This document shows, one piece after another, positions 60,180 through 64,000 of a stretch of 64,000 nt of DNA (position 1 is its first letter; each line of letters opens with the position of its first letter). The notes under the pieces are model-generated. The model did not search any database, had not been told where the DNA came from, and saw only the letters and a program-made list of their open reading frames with translations. Source of the stretch: Rhipidocladum racemiflorum (Eukaryota > Streptophyta > Magnoliopsida > Poales > Poaceae); the NCBI GenBank assembly GCA_036346355.1, contig CM070569.1:42696276-42760275 (forward strand). Reading direction: 5' to 3'. Both the position numbers and the translations under genes were made by a program.

Positions 60180-61150
60180 TATATCTACTGCAAAATGCTA
60201 ACCTCAACGTGAACCAATAGAACTAATAATTGATGTATATTAAAAGAGAAACTGATCTGGAGGATCGATCGATAGCTTAATGGTAAAAAGGCAGTAATAG
60301 ATGTGTAATGTGTAAACCAATGAAGGCGGCGGCCATGGGCAACAACAGTCGACAAAGGGGACATGAAAAAGGAAAGAGAGATGCTTCTATGCTTATATGG
60401 TGGTTAGTACACGGATGGTTACTTTGGCTCATCGTACATGAATTAGAAGAGGTGTCATTTTGCACATCTTATAATATTCTATATTTTCCAGTTGTAGTCT
60501 TCGATCTTAACTGGAGTACAAAGTATCTACAAGTGTTCACATGGATATTTTCGTGTGTCTGGCGATGCAACCGGGCTACCGTAAGGTATCTATCCTTTAT
60601 TAAAGGTGGAAGGTTATACGGAAGGAGGGTCTAGCCACGTGTTGTCACGATGTTTTACGAAAAAGTTCTTTCGTTTCTCTCGATTATGGATAGGTTCTAC
60701 GAATTTACGAAGAAGTCTTTCGTGATTTTTTTGTGAGTGAAAGAAAAGTTTTCTCAGATCACGTTTGGGTCTCTCACTCGTTATTTTACAGAAAAAAGCC
60801 TCCCGTTAAATACAGATCGCAAGCGAGCCCTTTTCTACTTTTTCATCCAAGTTCTTTCTCCGTTTTCCCCAAAAAAACATATTGTCGTTAATAAAAATAT
60901 GTGTACTTTTTTTCAACGCGATCTCTAATATTTAGCGAGCCTCCACAAATTTTGAAAATACATCTAGGTTTATTTTTTATCCAAAAAAAACACAAAATTA
61001 TTTTTCGTTCGCGCGCACGACGTCCGCCGCGCTTATTGGCCAAGTGTTACTTCATTTCTTTCCACGTGACATTCTATTAATTAATGACAAATTCCTCTTA
61101 GTGACATTCTCCTTCTAGACTACCTTGAACCTCCAATAGTACCTGTGTCG

Positions 61151-61167
61151 CGCGGGGTATCATCTAG
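61151..61167 (+). mobile_element. Helitron-like 3' terminus
   Basis: cgcggggtatcatctag followed by T matches the usual 3' end of plant Helitrons (GC-rich stem, then CTAG, inserted before T). The upstream stem is weak. The matching 5' end may be the TC at 47691. Confidence 0.5.
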
Positions 61168-62004
61168 TATATTTATAAAGTTATTCCTCACTAACTGTAA
61201 TTATTGCTAATTCTCTCTTCTTACGGAGTGCCACGTCACCTTAATTAATCTTGGCTGTTGGATTGAACTTATGCGTTCAAGATTTGCCTATTCCAACCAC
61301 CTCAATTCGTGCCAAATCCCTCAATCCAGCAGGCCAGCCCAACCTAGCCAAGTCGGCTAATATTTGCATGCAAAAATTATCTCTCTAATTAATCCCTATT
61401 GTTTGTTCCTTACTGTGGGCTGACTTTTTTTATTAGTAATTTTTTACTTTTTTTATAGCATGTTGTTCTTCACAGTGACTAAAAAAACCTACTGTCAAGT
61501 GTAAGCACTAACCCAAAAAAAAAAAAAAGATTTTCTAGCAACTATGACCACAACATGGTGTTTTCTAAAATGCACTTTTTTTAATTGAAATTCACAAATC
61601 CTAACACCTAAGTGGTTAGTGAAAATTTACATTGATACTTCCAAGTTCCAACAAATTTCTCTTCCCACAAAGAAATGCTTACTTGAAGAGCGGAATTTGT
61701 CAAAATGTTATATCTAACTTATAGTTACCAGAAACATGGTTCGTCTGAGTCACAGTATAAGATTCAGGTTCACGCTACGTTGTTTTTTCTTTCAATTTTC
61801 ACTGCGAACACGAATCTTATACCCTAAACCGGTTTGGATTCAACAAATCCGGTTCGCTATTCGCGAGACTGGTTGAGAGAACATGAACAGCGTGCTCTGT
61901 TCTTGATCGTATCAACACAAGAAACAACACACATTACCACTCTCACCGATCTTTTATTCAGAAAAAAAAAACGTTAAAAATCAATCTGCAAGGCCATCCA
62001 TCCA

Positions 62005-63468
62005 TCAGCCCGTGTTCTGCATGCCGGCCGCGATGCCTTCGTGGCCGCTACTCGGGTTGAGCTTCTTCAGGCTCTCCGCCGTCGACGTCGAGTCGAGCAG
62101 CTCCTTGGACAGCGGCGGCCGCGTCGCCGGCCTGAACCCTCCGTCCCGGATCCGCTTCAGCGTGTGCGCCTGGCACACGCTCAGCGCCGTGATGTACGTA
62201 CGAGTCCCGCAGCATCAGCCGCTGCCTCAGGTACGGGACGAGGAGCTTGACTTAGAGGGCGGCGATGTCTGGGTCACCCTCTCGAGAAGCTTGACTCGAT
62301 GCCGCCGCCCGGCTTCCTCTTGGACGGCCGGCTGCTGATGTTCATCCGCCCGTACTCTTTCTCCGGCTTCGAAGACCGGAAGTACTCCACGAAGCGATGT
62401 TCTTGGAACACGATGGACCGGTACTCGTCGGTGGCGACCGTGGCCATGTCGTCGAGCAGGCGGCGCCACTCGGGCTTCGGGGGGACCTGCGGGTGTTCGG
62501 CGGCTGCGACAGGATGGCGACGTGGATCGGCCCGCCGCTGCACCCAACGGTGCCGCCCCGCCCATGGAAGATGGTCAGCTTGACGCCGTGCCGCTTTGCG
62601 ACGCCGACAATGTCCTCATTGGCCTTGCCCAGCTGCCACACCGAGGACAGCCGGCCGGCGTCCTTGCCGGAGTCTGAGTACCCGATCATGATCTCCTGCT
62701 TGCCGTTGATCCGTTCGTTGTACCGGTCGACGGAGAACAGAGCTCCATGGTGGCGGGCGCCTGCTGAAGGTCGGTGAACTTCTCGAACAACGGCACAACT
62801 AACTCTCAGGGGCTTCTTGACGCCGCACTCCCGCTGCAGCAGCTCGACGGCGAGCACGTCTGACGGCGCTGTGGCCATGGAGATGATGTACGAGCCGAAG
62901 CTGTCGCCGGGGAGCTTGGCGATGACCCGAAACGTGCCGAGCACGTCGGCTACCTCGTCAGACTGCGGCAGGTCGGGCCCGAAGAGCGGGCGCTTGCTGC
63001 GGAGCTCGGAGACGAGCCATTCCTGGCGCCGCTCCTCGGGCCACGCTCGGTAGGAGCCGATGCCGAGGTGTGTGGTGATCGCGTCCATGGCGTCGGCGTG
63101 GCGGTCGGGCTCCGGATGTTCAACTTGACGAGGGAGAGGCCGAAGGTGGAGGCCTGCCGCATGAAGTCCAGGTGGCTACAGTCGGCGATCAGCTTGTCGC
63201 CGCAGTCGCTGAGCGATCGGTAGCACAGCTCAAGGGGCTCCAAGAACTGTGACAAGGACATGGAATCATTGATAGACTCATCTGGATTATTAAATGTGCT
63301 TGATTTGATCTGATTATTAGTCGTTGAGCTTAGACATTGTAAAGAAATATCCAACAACCTGCTCAACGTTGCTGCAAGTCTGGTCTTCTGGGATGCTTGA
63401 AATCCAATTCGACAAGATCTGCCGAGCACGCTGGCCAGGTTCACCCGGAGAAATCTGCTTCCAGAACT
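62005..63468 (-). pseudogene. PPC: Phosphoenolpyruvate carboxylase pseudogene (C-terminal half)
   Basis: Minus-strand exon 63359-63468 (EFWKQISPGEP..RARQILSNW), intron 63247-63358, then a long exon ending at the intact C-terminus QNTG and stop at 62005. Recognisable blocks are LELCYRSLSDCGDKLIADCS, MDAITTHLGIGSYRAW, NGKQEIMIGYSDSGKDAGR and KLTIFHGRGGTVG, then RRLLDDMATVATDEYRS and GRMNISSRPSKRKPGGGIES. Disablements include a loss of about 16 codons at PGEP, frameshifts near 63120 and 62800, and GRGGTVGCSGG in place of the catalytic GRGGTVGRGGG. Everything from GGGIES to a GDPDIAAL remnant is deleted, and a second gap precedes the tail. The enzyme normally carboxylates PEP to oxaloacetate; this copy cannot. 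The 5' half is not in the window. Confidence 0.92.
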
Positions 63469-64000
63469 CTGCAACAATGGAAACCGACATGAGGGTCCGT
63501 TGACAATTCATAGCTCTTTTACAGTGGATTATGCTTGTAATATATTATGGTAGTATAAATTAGATCTGACCATTGATTTGGTGGGGTATTATGGACTTTT
63601 ACAAATAAAAATATTACGACCGACCCTCGTGGCCTCGTGGGGTTGATAGTTGGTACAGGCTAAATTTTGTAGAGGGAAGACTCTCTTGGCCTGTAAATAA
63701 GGACCAATAGAACGGCTGAGAAGCACCACACTTGGCTCGTGGCCAGATCAATGACGACGCTAGCATGCACCAAAGCTCGGATCAAGTATGCACAATCGAG
63801 CCCTCAAAAAGAGGGAAAAAAAAAACTATGCACAATCGCACAGTGACGCAGGAGAACGAACAAGAAACAGAACTTTTCTGAAGAAATGTATGAAAAAAAA
63901 CACAGCATAGAGGAGTTGATGTTTGCGAACACTAGATAGGGCGGCCGAAGATGACTTGTGGGCTGACACTGTAATCTGATGAGCAACTGAAGACAAACAA
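63469..64000. other. Upstream of the PEPC pseudogene, no gene seen
   Basis: No PEPC homology continues here. It may be an intron of the pseudogene or the point where the copy is truncated. ORFs lack recognisable features. Confidence 0.4.

Larger units (their letters stand above)
59227..62004. other. Intergenic: possible captured exon, hairpin and Helitron-like 3' end
   Basis: A GC-rich block at 59560-60010 resembles a plant 5' UTR and short first exon ending atg then gtgagg, possibly a captured gene fragment. No longer coding sequence is seen. A hairpin lies at 60036-60179 and a Helitron-like terminus at 61151-61167. The remainder (61170-62004) is AT-rich without genes. Confidence 0.45.

Noticed and set aside
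60258..60295. tRNA-like string gatagcttaatggtaaaaag
   Set aside because: It resembles an organellar D-arm but no acceptor, anticodon or T arm follows.

Overview
The window is nuclear DNA of a grass (Poaceae). The evidence is GC-rich first exons, many-exon plant genes with short GT-AG introns, and a dense load of grass-type transposons: a Stowaway MITE with a CTCCCTCCG terminus, PIF/Harbinger, hAT and Mutator-like elements, and LTRs beginning TGTAACACCCTAG or TGAAAGTGCATCTAGG. I cannot fix the species. No tRNA or rRNA genes, CRISPR arrays or prokaryotic features were seen.

Three ordinary genes can be fully reconstructed with consistent reading phase. (1) A PAM2 plus two-RRM RNA-binding protein of the CID8-CID13 type (poly(A)-binding-protein interacting), + strand, 8739-12702, 10 exons, 299 aa. 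(2) A 14-3-3 (GF14) protein, - strand, 14523-19321, 6 exons, 262 aa. (3) ALG9 alpha-1,2-mannosyltransferase of ER N-glycan assembly, - strand, 38999-43970, 10 exons, 575 aa. A fourth gene, 36424-37515 (-), is a single-exon gag-like protein with a CCHC zinc knuckle and no pol or LTRs nearby, so it is a candidate domesticated gag. At the right edge (62005-63468, -) lies a phosphoenolpyruvate carboxylase pseudogene. These genes are functionally unrelated to each other.

Layout: 1-1989, LTR sequence of a Gypsy-like element inserted into a PIF/Harbinger element (to 5462); 5461-7222, a 900-bp-period direct duplication; 7447-8112, a long foldback; 8739-12702, the RRM gene with a hAT insertion in an intron; 14523-19321, the 14-3-3 gene with a Pack-MULE-like insertion in an intron; 20168-20426, Stowaway; 20441-31930, a nest of transposons up to four levels deep, resolved by target-site duplications (TSDs); 32100-32640, a mirrored GA/CT minisatellite; 33856-35714, two hAT-like elements; 36424-37515, the gag gene; 37998-38774, a hAT-like element; 38999-43970, ALG9; 44060-47663, AT-rich DNA with a PIF-like and a hAT-like element; 47827-59216, an 11.4-kb Mutator-like element with a perfect 10-bp TSD; 59217-62004, intergenic DNA with a hairpin and a Helitron-like 3' end; 62005-63468, the PEPC pseudogene.

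The most notable content is the two Mutator-like elements. MULE-1 (20489-25231) carries a decayed MuDR transposase and a separate convergent 76-aa GRF-type zinc-finger gene. MULE-2 (47827-59216) carries a decayed MuDR transposase, a plant-mobile-domain (PMD) gene relic, a 184-188 bp satellite array and a third GRF-like zinc-finger relic. Its terminal repeats are built from self-complementary units. The shared GRF cargo suggests, but does not prove, a recurring accessory function in these transposons.
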